DNA of 64,000 nucleotides. Origin: CAYMZZ01 sp964395095 (GTDB taxonomy: Bacteria; Bacteroidota; Bacteroidia; Chitinophagales; Chitinophagaceae). Shown piece by piece: positions 56,581-64,000 of the stretch. Under the pieces are notes generated by a model, which saw nothing but the letters and a program-made list of their open reading frames with translations, was not told where the DNA came from and searched no databases. The stretch lies in assembly GCA_964395095.1 (NCBI GenBank), contig CAYMZZ010000019.1, positions 1-64,000 on the forward strand, written 5' to 3'. Both the position numbers and the translations under genes were made by a program. The number at the start of each line of letters is the position of its first letter. The stretch's first letter is position 1.

Positions 56581-56702
56581 TGATGGATGATGCCCGCCTC
56601 ATTCATTGGCGACCCTAACCGATATGGGTGACGGATTCCCCCAATTTGGCTATTTATATCGTCGTCGCAGCAAGGCATTTTTGCGCCCTAAACAAAAATG
56701 CT

Positions 56703-57980
56703 ATGAAAAGAACACTAAGTACAATGGCTGCGGCCCTGATGAGTCTGTGCCTGGTACTGTCCTGCTCCCGCCAGCAGGATAATCTACCTGATCCTGAATT
56801 ATTCCCTGCTGATGTGCTCGTTAGCTGGCACAAAACCGCGCTGGAGGCAATAGGAGGCCCGGCCAATCCGCATCCACTCAACGGATCGCGCATTTTCGCC
56901 ATGGTGCAGCTCGCCATGCATGATGCCGTAAACGCCATATCGCCCAAATATGAAACTTATCGTTTTACCGGAACTGATTCCAGTGCTCATCCCATAGCCG
57001 CAGCGGCAGCGGCCGCACACGCGGTGTTGTTGCACGAAATGCCCGGAAAAAAAGGGTTTTTGGATTCGGCATTAACCCATAGCCTGGCTGGCATCCCCGA
57101 GTCGGAAAGCCGTGAGAGGGGGATAGTATTGGGCGAAGCCGCTGCGATGGCCATGATTGCCTTGCGATCTGATGACGGCAGCCAGGGCGAGCCGATGATG
57201 GACGTACCGGCTTCAGAGATTCCCGGCGTGTACCAGGCTGTGCCACCCTTTAATGTGCTGTTTGCCCCGCACTGGCAGGATGTTCGTTTATTTGGATTGC
57301 AAAGACAGGACCAGTTTCGACCTTCGCCCTACCCACCCCTCACGTCAACAGAATACGCGGAGGATTTTGAAGAAGTGAAGAAGATGGGTGAACTCAATAG
57401 CCATACCCGTACACCCGAACAAAGCGCTTATGCGAAATTCTGGTACGAGTTTTCGGAAGTGGGCTGGTCGCGGATAGCTTGTACGGTGATGATGGACAGG
57501 AAGATGAACCTGCAGGATGGTGCGCGCTTTATGGCCCTGGTTAGTATGGCTTTGGCCGACTCCTATATTGCCGGCTGGAATGCCAAGTTCTTTTACAATT
57601 TCTGGCGACCCTATACGGCCATTCGCCGGGCGGCCAGTGATAACAACCACATGACGGAGCCCGATCCCATCTGGGAACCCAGTGAACCTACACCCCCTGT
57701 TCAGGATTACCCCTCCACGCATAGTGTTCTTGGAAATGCGGCTGCTTCGGTTATGGCCCGGATCCTGGGTGATGAAGTGTCGTTTACAGCATCTTCATCC
57801 ACCTCACAACCGGCGGGGAATACGCGGCATTTCACCAGCTTTAGCCAGGCGGCTAATGAGAATGCGGACTCCAGGGTGCGGGCCGGTATTCATTTTCGCT
57901 TCAGTTGCCAGGCCGGACAGGAAATGGGCAACAAGATCGGCGACTGGATGGTGACACATTTTTTGCGAAAAAAAATCTAG
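56703..57980 (+). CDS. Vanadium-dependent haloperoxidase-like lipoprotein
   Basis: This encodes about 425 residues from the ATG at 56703, chosen for the lipoprotein signal (LCLVLSC); the frame opens at 56628. Phosphate/vanadate-binding motifs of the PAP2/haloperoxidase fold are visible: KFFYNFWRP (KxxxxxxRP), YPSTHSVLG (in place of PSGH) and SRVRAGIHFRFSC (SRxxxGxHxxxD, with S or C in place of D). Such enzymes oxidise halides with hydrogen peroxide or act as phosphatases; the changes at two motifs leave activity open. It reads toward the DUF389 gene (convergent). Confidence 0.8.
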   Translation: MKRTLSTMAAALMSLCLVLSCSRQQDNLPDPELFPADVLVSWHKTALEAIGGPANPHPLNGSRIFAMVQLAMHDAVNAISPKYETYRFTGTDSSAHPIAAAAAAAHAVLLHEMPGKKGFLDSALTHSLAGIPESESRERGIVLGEAAAMAMIALRSDDGSQGEPMMDVPASEIPGVYQAVPPFNVLFAPHWQDVRLFGLQRQDQFRPSPYPPLTSTEYAEDFEEVKKMGELNSHTRTPEQSAYAKFWYEFSEVGWSRIACTVMMDRKMNLQDGARFMALVSMALADSYIAGWNAKFFYNFWRPYTAIRRAASDNNHMTEPDPIWEPSEPTPPVQDYPSTHSVLGNAAASVMARILGDEVSFTASSSTSQPAGNTRHFTSFSQAANENADSRVRAGIHFRFSCQAGQEMGNKIGDWMVTHFLRKKI

Positions 57981-58038
57981 AAGTTTAGAGTTTAGGGTTT
58001 AAGGTTTAAACTTTAAACCTTAAACCTTAAACTCTTCT
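57979..58038. terminator. Inverted repeat between convergent genes
   Basis: AGAAGTTTAGAG and the complement of it (CTCTTCT preceded by TTAAA) end a nearly continuous palindrome of TTTAAGG/CCTTAAA units from 57979 to 58038. It begins at the stop codon of the haloperoxidase gene and probably stops transcription from both sides. Confidence 0.7.
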
Positions 58039-58087
58039 ACCAGCCACAGCACTCCAAATAACCGAATCAACAAATTCACAAATATTC

Positions 58088-59449
58088 TCATTTGCTTCTC
58101 TCGATCTTCAGTTCCACTGCCTTGCCCAGCCGCTGTTCCAGCCATTCCTTCCAGCCTGCTGCTGATTTTGCCGGCGTGGCTCTTTCGGGATAAATCGCTT
58201 CAAGCGTCCAACTCGTATCCATTTTGCTGCTGGCGGGGTCATAATAGGTTTGCGGATGCAGGGATAGCTTTTGCATCAGGCTGTCTTCTTTCTTCCATTC
58301 CTTTGCCAGCCTTACCTGCAGCGTATCGAGGTGTTGCGATTGACTCATCAGTTGCTGTACACTATCAAGCCGCTGGTATAGATTCTTGATCAGTTGGTTT
58401 TGGGTCGCCATATCGCTGCTCAGGTCCTTGAATACTTTTTGTGCGGCCACCCGGCTATCGGGTCCCTGGTGTAGAATCAGGTCGCAGTCGCGCAAGCCAT
58501 ATTCTTTCTGCAGGGCTTGCTCCAATACCGCTTCGTCGCTGCTATCGATGATATGGCCAAGCAAAATGAGCTCAAGGGTGGAACCGTTGTTACGATAATC
58601 AAACTGGCTGTTTACCACGATATTTCCTCTTTGTTCCACTTCCTTCATCACAAAACTTTCGGCGGCTTTGCGGTGTACATACTTGCGTACGATATGGTAG
58701 GTGAGATAAATGCTGGGTGCTATTACCAGCACAACGATGAAAGTGATGATCCAGTAGATCTTCTTCTTTCCACCCGCGTCAAGCCTGTTCACATTGGGAT
58801 AGTCGAGCAGGCTCACGACCAGGTAAGTGGCGATGGCGATAAAGACCGAATTGATCATGAAAAGGTAAAAGGCACCGAAGAAATAGGTCCAGTTGAAACT
58901 GGCAAGGCCGTACCCCATGGTGCAAAGCGGTGGCATCAATGCGGTGGCGATGGCTACACCGGGCACCACATTGCTTTTGCGCAGGCGGCTCGCACCGGCA
59001 ATGATGCCGGCCACGCCACCAATGAAGGCGATAAGCACATCATACAGGGTGGGTGAAGTGCGACCCAGTAATTCGGAGCCGGCTTCCTTCATCGGACTAA
59101 TCAGGAAGAAAAGGGTGGAGGCCGCCAGGCTCGTAAGCACCATCAACATAAAACTGCGAACAGAAGCGCGAACCAGGTCAATATCATTGATGCCCAAGCC
59201 CAGCCCAAAACCCATGATAGGGCCCATGAGCGGGGAAATCAACATGGCGCCGATGATTACGGCAGTGGAATTGGTGTTGAGCCCCAACGAGGCAATCAGG
59301 ATGGCGCAAACCAATACCCATCGGTTGGCATTCGTAAGCGTGGCGCCCTCACGGATATTAGCGATGGAAGTTTGAATATTCTCCTCATCGTTGGGAAGCC
59401 GCAGTTTGCGGATAATATATCGGACGATAGGTGATCGAAGTAAGGTCAT
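58088..59449 (-). CDS. DUF389-family membrane protein
   Basis: This encodes 453 residues. The DUF389 core (about 45-215) has the typical glycine/asparagine-rich helices (STAVIIGAMLISPLMGPIMGFGLG cut here, then GVAIATALMPPLCTMGYGLA). About seven membrane helices are followed by a soluble C-terminal part of about 200 residues with coiled-coil. The function of this family is unknown; a transport-like fold is suspected. Confidence 0.85.
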   Translation of the reverse strand: MTLLRSPIVRYIIRKLRLPNDEENIQTSIANIREGATLTNANRWVLVCAILIASLGLNTNSTAVIIGAMLISPLMGPIMGFGLGLGINDIDLVRASVRSFMLMVLTSLAASTLFFLISPMKEAGSELLGRTSPTLYDVLIAFIGGVAGIIAGASRLRKSNVVPGVAIATALMPPLCTMGYGLASFNWTYFFGAFYLFMINSVFIAIATYLVVSLLDYPNVNRLDAGGKKKIYWIITFIVVLVIAPSIYLTYHIVRKYVHRKAAESFVMKEVEQRGNIVVNSQFDYRNNGSTLELILLGHIIDSSDEAVLEQALQKEYGLRDCDLILHQGPDSRVAAQKVFKDLSSDMATQNQLIKNLYQRLDSVQQLMSQSQHLDTLQVRLAKEWKKEDSLMQKLSLHPQTYYDPASSKMDTSWTLEAIYPERATPAKSAAGWKEWLEQRLGKAVELKIERSK

Positions 59450-59495
59450 AGAAAGAGTTGATCAAATTTAAGCACACGGCAGGGCCAAATGCAAA

Positions 59496-59556
59496 TTACC
59501 AACGTACAACTTAAAACTTAAAACTTATAACCTAAAACTTACCACCTACTAACCGG
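59496..59556. repeat. ACTTAAAACTT-type repeat
   Basis: Four to five units of AACTTAAAACTTA (about 59505-59550) lie in the divergent gap upstream of the DUF389 gene and the hydrolase gene. The repeat belongs to the family seen in other gaps of the right half. Here only one orientation is found. Confidence 0.7.
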
Positions 59557-59639
59557 ATTCGAGGATAAATCTCCCTGCTTTGGTGATTGTTGCGGCCTTC
59601 TTGCTGATGGATATTTGTGTTCACATTCAACTCAATAAT

Positions 59640-60536
59640 ATGATGAAGACATTAAAATACATGGTGGTTTGGTTTATGCTCTCTGTGGTCACTTTCAGGA
59701 GCTCCGCGCAACCGGCGGTTTTATCCATAAACAAGCCGGTTGCCGGGCCTGAAGTGAAACGCTTTCAGGCCACCCCCGATCTGGTACTCGAATATGCGGA
59801 GCAGGGCGATCCCAAAGCACCGGTTCTGATCATGCTCCATGGGTTTACCGATTCGCGTATTTCATTCGACCGGATAATGCCCTTGCTGCCCGCATCGCTG
59901 CATGTGGTGGCGATTAGTATGCGGGGCCATGGCAATTCAGGAAAAGCCGGGGAAGATTTTAGCGTGAAAAGCATGAGTGCCGATATCATTCGCCTGATGG
60001 AGGCAAGAAACTGGAAGAAAGTGAGCCTCCTGGGCCATAGTATGGGAGGCGTAATCGCGATGCAGACCGCCCTGGATCATCCCAACCGCATCAGCCAATT
60101 GATCCTGGTAGGTACGGATCCATTCTATGGCGATAATGCCGGCATGCCCGAATTTCTGAAAGCGGTGGAAACCTTAAACGATCCTGTGCCCAGGCAGTTT
60201 TCGCTCGATTTTCAACTCTCTACTATTGTCCAACCTATCGAAGAATCCTTTTTAAACGAACTGGTGGCTGAATCAGAGAAATTGAGTGCCAAAAACTGGC
60301 GGCTTTGCCTGGGTCCCCTGCTGCAAACAGATCTGCGAAGCCGGCTGCCGGAGCTCGATATGCCGGTAACGGTATTCTGGGGCGAAAAAGATGCTGTATG
60401 CGACATAAATGGCCAGCAGGAAATGTGGCAGGCCATCCGAAAGGTAAAGCTGCTCAAGTATGCGGGCATCGGTCATGCCCTGCATTGGGAAGCGCCGCGG
60501 GAATTTGTGGAGGACTTGAAGAATTTGTTTCGCTAA
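59640..60536 (+). CDS. Secreted alpha/beta-hydrolase
   Basis: This encodes about 298 residues from the ATG at 59640 (signal peptide ending RSSAQ); the frame opens at 59580. The oxyanion motif is LMLHGFTDSR-like (MLHGFTD), the nucleophile elbow GHSMGG, and the catalytic histidine in GIGHALHWE near the end. Substrate is unknown; relatives include esterases and haloperoxidase-like hydrolases. It is separate from neighbours by over 200 bases on the right (60537-60743), where no gene is seen. Confidence 0.85.
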   Translation: MMKTLKYMVVWFMLSVVTFRSSAQPAVLSINKPVAGPEVKRFQATPDLVLEYAEQGDPKAPVLIMLHGFTDSRISFDRIMPLLPASLHVVAISMRGHGNSGKAGEDFSVKSMSADIIRLMEARNWKKVSLLGHSMGGVIAMQTALDHPNRISQLILVGTDPFYGDNAGMPEFLKAVETLNDPVPRQFSLDFQLSTIVQPIEESFLNELVAESEKLSAKNWRLCLGPLLQTDLRSRLPELDMPVTVFWGEKDAVCDINGQQEMWQAIRKVKLLKYAGIGHALHWEAPREFVEDLKNLFR

Positions 60537-60743
60537 TCCATGAATCGGACTAATCAACCTTTATTTCAGAACAAGGCTAAATCGCTGAGCTATGAGGCGG
60601 CTAATAAAGATCATCAAAAGCTGGGACCCGCTGGGTAGCCTGCCTGTTCCGGACTTTAACCATTACTATGATGAAGCCATCCTTTGAATGGGAACCTTTT
60701 TGTAACAGTAACAATAAAAAAACAAACCTTAAACACTTATTTT

Positions 60744-61193
60744 ATGAAGAGAACAACCATGGTCATGCTCCTCGCCGTAGCGATGCTGACCCGTGTAATG
60801 GCCAGCACAGTGCCGGCCAATGTGGAAACCGCTGTCCTTACCTCATTAAAGCAACATTTCCCTGGTGCGCAGTTCGCACAAGTGAAGGAAGTGCAGGGTG
60901 AGGGCCTCTACACCGTGCGTATGGTGTACCAGGACGAAAGCATGCTGGCCTACAGCAAGGCGAATGGAGAAATTGTTGCGCTGGTTCGCGCACTGAGCCG
61001 CGAACGTTTGCCCATGTTGGTGAACGAGCGACTCCGGAGCCAGTTCAACCAGTATCAGATTCGTCAGTCGGAAGAGCTGACGATGGGTGGCGAAACTTCT
61101 TATATGTTCCTGCTTGAGAACGATAAGCAGCGCATAACCCTGCGGGTGTACAGCAATGGAGATGCACGCGTGCTGAAGAAAATCAAAAAATAA
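60744..61193 (+). CDS. PepSY-like/DUF2874 secreted protein
   Basis: This encodes about 149 residues from the ATG at 60744 (signal peptide ending RVMAS). Residues about 25-75 (VLTSLKQHFPGAQFAQVKE, then LYTVRMVYQDESMLAYSKANG) fit the PepSY-like/BLIP-type fold of Bacteroidota secreted proteins. Function is unknown, perhaps a protease or metal-related inhibitor by fold analogy. Confidence 0.6.
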   Translation: MKRTTMVMLLAVAMLTRVMASTVPANVETAVLTSLKQHFPGAQFAQVKEVQGEGLYTVRMVYQDESMLAYSKANGEIVALVRALSRERLPMLVNERLRSQFNQYQIRQSEELTMGGETSYMFLLENDKQRITLRVYSNGDARVLKKIKK

Positions 61194-61259
61194 GCCCGGT
61201 CTGGCAGGTCCGTTGGCAACCTTCAAAATACATGCTGCGTTAGGATGGTAAAACATTTT

Positions 61260-62168
61260 ATGCGCAGCATTATTTTTTTGTCTTTAGTCCTGATGGCTCT
61301 TCACGCAAGGGCGCAGGAAAAACCGGAGGAAGTAGAAAAGAAAGAGTCGGAACCCATCTGGGTTTTCTCCAGCCCACGCCTGATCAATTCCAATACCGTG
61401 GAGATGATTCCGAAGGGAATCCTGGAGTTTAAGGTGACGCATAATTTTGGCGACCTGGCCGGCGATAATGGCGGCATCAAGAACTTTTTTGGCCTCGATA
61501 ATGCCACCGATATCCGGATCGGCTTTCAGTATGGCCTTAGCCGTCGGGTAAACCTGGTAGCAGCCCGGGCCAAGGGAGCCGGTGGTCTTCAACAGTTATA
61601 TGAGCTGGGTGCGAAGTATCGCCTGCTGCAGCAAACCAACGACAATACCGTTCCATTATCCCTGGCGCTTTATGGCAATATGGTGGTATCGGCCATGGCC
61701 GAAGGCGCCAATCCCGGGCAGGAAAACTCCTTCGACGGATTTTCGGACCGCCTCAGCCAGATGCTGCAATTATTGCTGGCCCGTCGATTTGGTAAATACA
61801 GTTTTCAACTCAGCCCCACACTGGTGCATCACAACTATGTTGTACCGGGCGACAACAATACCATTTTTGCCCTGGGTGGCGGCGCAAGATTGCCGGTTGC
61901 CGGACGTTTCAGTGTAATCGTGGATTATTTCCATAGCTTCCGGAGCAGCTCAAGTCGCGATTTTTTTCGTTCGCAGGACATCCGGTTCTATCCGACCCTG
62001 GGCGTGGGAGTGGAGTTGCTCACTGCCGGCCACGTATTCCATCTCAATTTCACCAATGCCACCGAAATTCTCGAGAATAGATTCATCCCCCGCACTACTA
62101 CCTCATGGGGTAAGGGACAGTTCAGGTGGGGATTTACGGTGTCGAGGGATTTTGTGTTGAAACGGTGA
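61260..62168 (+). CDS. DUF5777-family beta-barrel protein
   Basis: This encodes about 302 residues from the ATG at 61260 (signal peptide ending LHARAQ). The pattern FSSPRLINSNTVEMIPKGILEF and FGLDNATDIRIGFQYGLSRRV is typical of DUF5777, a predicted outer membrane beta-barrel found near cytochrome c or copper-binding proteins in Bacteroidota. It converges with the gene at 62268, which has a cytochrome c motif, which fits this association. Confidence 0.8.
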   Translation: MRSIIFLSLVLMALHARAQEKPEEVEKKESEPIWVFSSPRLINSNTVEMIPKGILEFKVTHNFGDLAGDNGGIKNFFGLDNATDIRIGFQYGLSRRVNLVAARAKGAGGLQQLYELGAKYRLLQQTNDNTVPLSLALYGNMVVSAMAEGANPGQENSFDGFSDRLSQMLQLLLARRFGKYSFQLSPTLVHHNYVVPGDNNTIFALGGGARLPVAGRFSVIVDYFHSFRSSSSRDFFRSQDIRFYPTLGVGVELLTAGHVFHLNFTNATEILENRFIPRTTTSWGKGQFRWGFTVSRDFVLKR

Positions 62169-62183
62169 TTCGTTCATTTGTGT

Positions 62184-62259
62184 ATTTGTTTATTCGGTGA
62201 TTTGTTTGAAAAGTTGTATAACCTAAACTAATATCATACAAATCACCGAATAAACAAAT
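62184..62259. terminator. Perfect 22-base inverted repeat between convergent genes
   Basis: Bases 62184-62205 (core TTTATTCGGTGATTTG) are the exact complement of 62238-62259, separated by 32 bases. It lies 15 bases after one stop and 8 bases before the other, so it most likely terminates both transcripts. Confidence 0.8.
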
Positions 62260-62267
62260 CAACCAAT

Positions 62268-63107
62268 TCAATCTGAGTATCTTCCTCCCGCATTGATCCA
62301 CGCCGTAATCTTATCCTTGTCTGCCTGTGAAAGGGCGCCTGTAGGTGGCATGGAGCTGGGGTTGTTGTCCACAGCACGTGCTTTTATGCGATCGCGGTTG
62401 AGGACGATATTGCATTCTACCGCCCAGTTCATCCCACCGTTTTGGATGCTGTTGTTGTGACAGCTAACGCAGTTATTATCCATCAGGGTTTTTACGGCTG
62501 AGAAAAGTGGTCCCGCGGCGGCACTGGCTACGGTTACGTTGCTTGAACCGGTACAGCCGTTTTGATCTTTGGCCGTAACGGTATAAGTGCCTGCGGCCAG
62601 TCCTGCAAAATTACCCGAGCCCTGGAAGTTGACACCATCGATGCTATAGGTAAATCCCGTGCTGCCGGTGGCGCTCGCCGTAATGCTGCCAGTAGTGGGC
62701 GTGGCGCAGGGTGTTGCCGGGCTGCTGTTGGCGGTTACGGTAATGGTTACGCCTGTGCAACTGGGTGTGGGATTGCTGAGTACAAATTGCCGGGTGCCGG
62801 TACATCCATTGCTGTTGCGGGCGGTAACGGTATAAGTGCCCGCAGCAAGGTTACCGAAATTGCCGCTCGACTGAAAGCTGCCGTTGTTGAGCCGGTAAGT
62901 GAACCCACTGCCGCCGCTGGCGGTGGCGGAAATACTGCCATCGCTGGCCCCGGCAGCGCTGGGGTTAGTGCTGTTGCCGGCAACTACAACCGTGATGCCT
63001 GCGCAGGGATCTGCCGGACCATCATCGCCACCCTTACTACAGGAATAAACAATGCCGACAAGTGCAAAAGCGGCCAATAGAAAGAAGAGAGAACGTTGCG
63101 TTTTCAT
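62268..63107 (-). CDS. Lipoprotein with SprB-type repeats and a cytochrome c motif
   Basis: This encodes 279 residues. The lipobox is VGIVYSC (Cys23). Two SprB-type repeats follow (SGGSGFTYRLNNGSFQ, GTYTVTARNSNGCTG; and TGSTGFTYSIDGVNFQ, GTYTVTAKDQNGCTG). The C-terminal about 80 residues contain one heme c motif CVSCHN and a possible distal ligand methionine in SSMPPTG. So a surface lipoprotein seems to carry one heme on a spacer of adhesin-like repeats. It would need cytochrome c maturation machinery. It converges with the DUF5777 barrel gene, a likely functional partner. Confidence 0.85.
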   Translation of the reverse strand: MKTQRSLFFLLAAFALVGIVYSCSKGGDDGPADPCAGITVVVAGNSTNPSAAGASDGSISATASGGSGFTYRLNNGSFQSSGNFGNLAAGTYTVTARNSNGCTGTRQFVLSNPTPSCTGVTITVTANSSPATPCATPTTGSITASATGSTGFTYSIDGVNFQGSGNFAGLAAGTYTVTAKDQNGCTGSSNVTVASAAAGPLFSAVKTLMDNNCVSCHNNSIQNGGMNWAVECNIVLNRDRIKARAVDNNPSSMPPTGALSQADKDKITAWINAGGRYSD

Positions 63108-63165
63108 GCCATTAGTTTTCTCTCTTATCGGAAGATTTGAATGTGGAGTTGCTTCCTTAAGTTGA

Positions 63166-63363
63166 ATCGTGAGACGTGAGGCGTGAATCGTGAGGCGTGA
63201 GGCGTGAGGCGTGAGACGTGAATCGTGAGGCTTGATATTTGCCTTCTTTGCGGTAATTATTTTTACGCTTTGAAGATGCTTAATGATCGGGAAGTTTTAC
63301 CGCAACGCTCACGCCTCACGCCTCACGATTCACGTCTCACGTCTCACGTCTCACGCCTCACGC
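63166..63363. repeat. GTGAGGC/GCCTCAC tandem repeats in inverted arrays
   Basis: About eight units of GTGAGGC or GTGAGAC (63166-63231) face about seven units of the complement GCCTCAC or GTCTCAC (63306-63363), with 75 bases between. Inside, CTTCTTTGCGGTAA and TTACCGCAACG recall the repeat at 38750 and 38806. The array overlaps the stop of the next gene. Confidence 0.85.
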
Positions 63364-64000
63364 TACCGGTAGCTAACCGAAATCAACATGCCCGCTCCGC
63401 GCAGCTTTACATGGCCATAACCAATACCCGTAACGGGAATTTTGATATAGGGCTCTGCACTCACGCTGAATTTTTTGGAAATGGGATATCTATAGCCCCC
63501 GGAAAACTGGAGGGCACCGAGGAAATGATTGGAATAATTGGAATAAGAGCGGCTGGCATAGCGTTGCTGTCCGGCGAGGTCTTTATAGTCGAGTTCGTAG
63601 TTCTCTTCTTTCATTAGTATGGAAGCAAAACCCGCGGAAGCAAACCAGTTACCCTTTCCGCTATTTCGGAAATGATAAAGCAGGCTCACGGGAATTTCAT
63701 AGACCAGGCAATTCGCGTCCACCTTATTTAGTTCAGAGGCGTAGGTCCAGAATTGATCATACACTTTATAGTCATCAGGGCCCGCGGTGTATATCTTCCG
63801 GCTGCGTACCAGTCCGGCGCGCAGGGTCCAGTTGGGATGCAGGTCATAGTTGAGTGCCAGGCCCACCGCGCTGCGCCATTCGCCTGCTCGGCGCCAGCGC
63901 GCAGCACTGATATCGGATCCACCCATCAGGCTGATACTCCATCGGGAACGGGATTTTTCTCCCTTCTTCAACGGATTCGATCGCAAATGTGTGTCGCTGA
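63363..64000 (-). CDS. Outer membrane beta-barrel protein (5' end outside window)
   Basis: At least 212 residues are read on the minus strand; the frame is open to the window edge, so the N-terminus is missing. Alternating strands (SISLMGGSDISAARW, SAVGLALNYDLHPNWTLRAG, SVSAEPYIKIPVTG) and the C-terminal GAGMLISVSYR fit a small OmpW/OMP_b-brl type barrel; similar C-terminal barrels follow anti-sigma-like N-termini in Bacteroidota. The first ATG-like start in the window (TTG at 63986) is not the real one. Confidence 0.7.
   Translation of the reverse strand, partial: SDTHLRSNPLKKGEKSRSRWSISLMGGSDISAARWRRAGEWRSAVGLALNYDLHPNWTLRAGLVRSRKIYTAGPDDYKVYDQFWTYASELNKVDANCLVYEIPVSLLYHFRNSGKGNWFASAGFASILMKEENYELDYKDLAGQQRYASRSYSNYSNHFLGALQFSGGYRYPISKKFSVSAEPYIKIPVTGIGYGHVKLRGAGMLISVSYR

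Noticed and set aside
57991..58031. Telomere-like TTTAGGG repeats
   Set aside because: Only one TTTAGGG occurs; the rest are TTTAAGG variants of an intergenic palindrome between convergent genes.
63166..63363. CRISPR-like array
   Set aside because: Units are 7-8 bases without spacers and the two halves are inverted, so it is a tandem repeat hairpin.

Overview
The window is a chromosomal piece of a Bacteroidota bacterium, most likely Chitinophagaceae or a close relative. This rests on family content: SprB-type repeats, propeller/Y_Y_Y sensor kinases with NarL-type regulators, a DUF5777 beta-barrel, CarB without its C-terminal regulatory domain, and signal peptides that often end in GQ or AQ. 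The window holds no rRNA, tRNA or CRISPR array.

Region 1-16 kb is AT-richer and built of short, unrelated plus-strand genes, mostly secreted, lipoprotein or membrane proteins of unknown function, each followed by a long non-coding spacer. In the first 7.4 kb the spacers look like integron attC recombination sites. Each has a short box just after the stop codon (R''-like), an imperfectly paired stem, and a GTT-type box (R'-like) just before the next gene. The box at the start of a gene unit is the reverse complement of the box at the end of the same unit (10/10, 10/10, 10/12, 8/10 and 9/12 matches for five units), as expected for cassettes that insert as circles. Units carry an SF0329-like protein, a TonB-C-like protein, a fatty acid desaturase, a beta-barrel protein and unknown secreted proteins. 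An IS3-family element sits inside one site. The sites decay rightwards, still traceable near 9.4-10.2, 13.3 and 14.9 kb. No integrase is visible; gene polarity and the decay gradient predict it to the left of the window.

Region 16-36 kb is a plus-strand run of small metabolic and stress genes: esterase, serine hydrolase, Crp/Fnr regulator, ankyrin lipoprotein, deaminase, VOC and DinB proteins, VIT-type transporter, AAA/DUF4143 ATPase behind a perfect hairpin, methyltransferase, EthD lipoprotein and TPR protein. It also has a GH32-GH127 glycan-degrading pair, a papain-like protease and several broken genes (21.6, 26.2, 34.7 and 35.3 kb).

Region 36-64 kb is core-like: a ChaA-type antiporter, a minus-strand block comEC-purH-EamA transporter, carB, an M23 peptidase with a peroxiredoxin Q, two histidine kinase/NarL regulator pairs, a vanadium haloperoxidase-like lipoprotein, a DUF389 protein, an alpha/beta hydrolase, a DUF5777 barrel, a SprB-repeat/cytochrome c lipoprotein and a partial beta-barrel gene at the right edge. 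Intergenic gaps from 32 kb onward carry several families of short AT-rich or GC-rich inverted repeats that are absent from the cassette-like left part.
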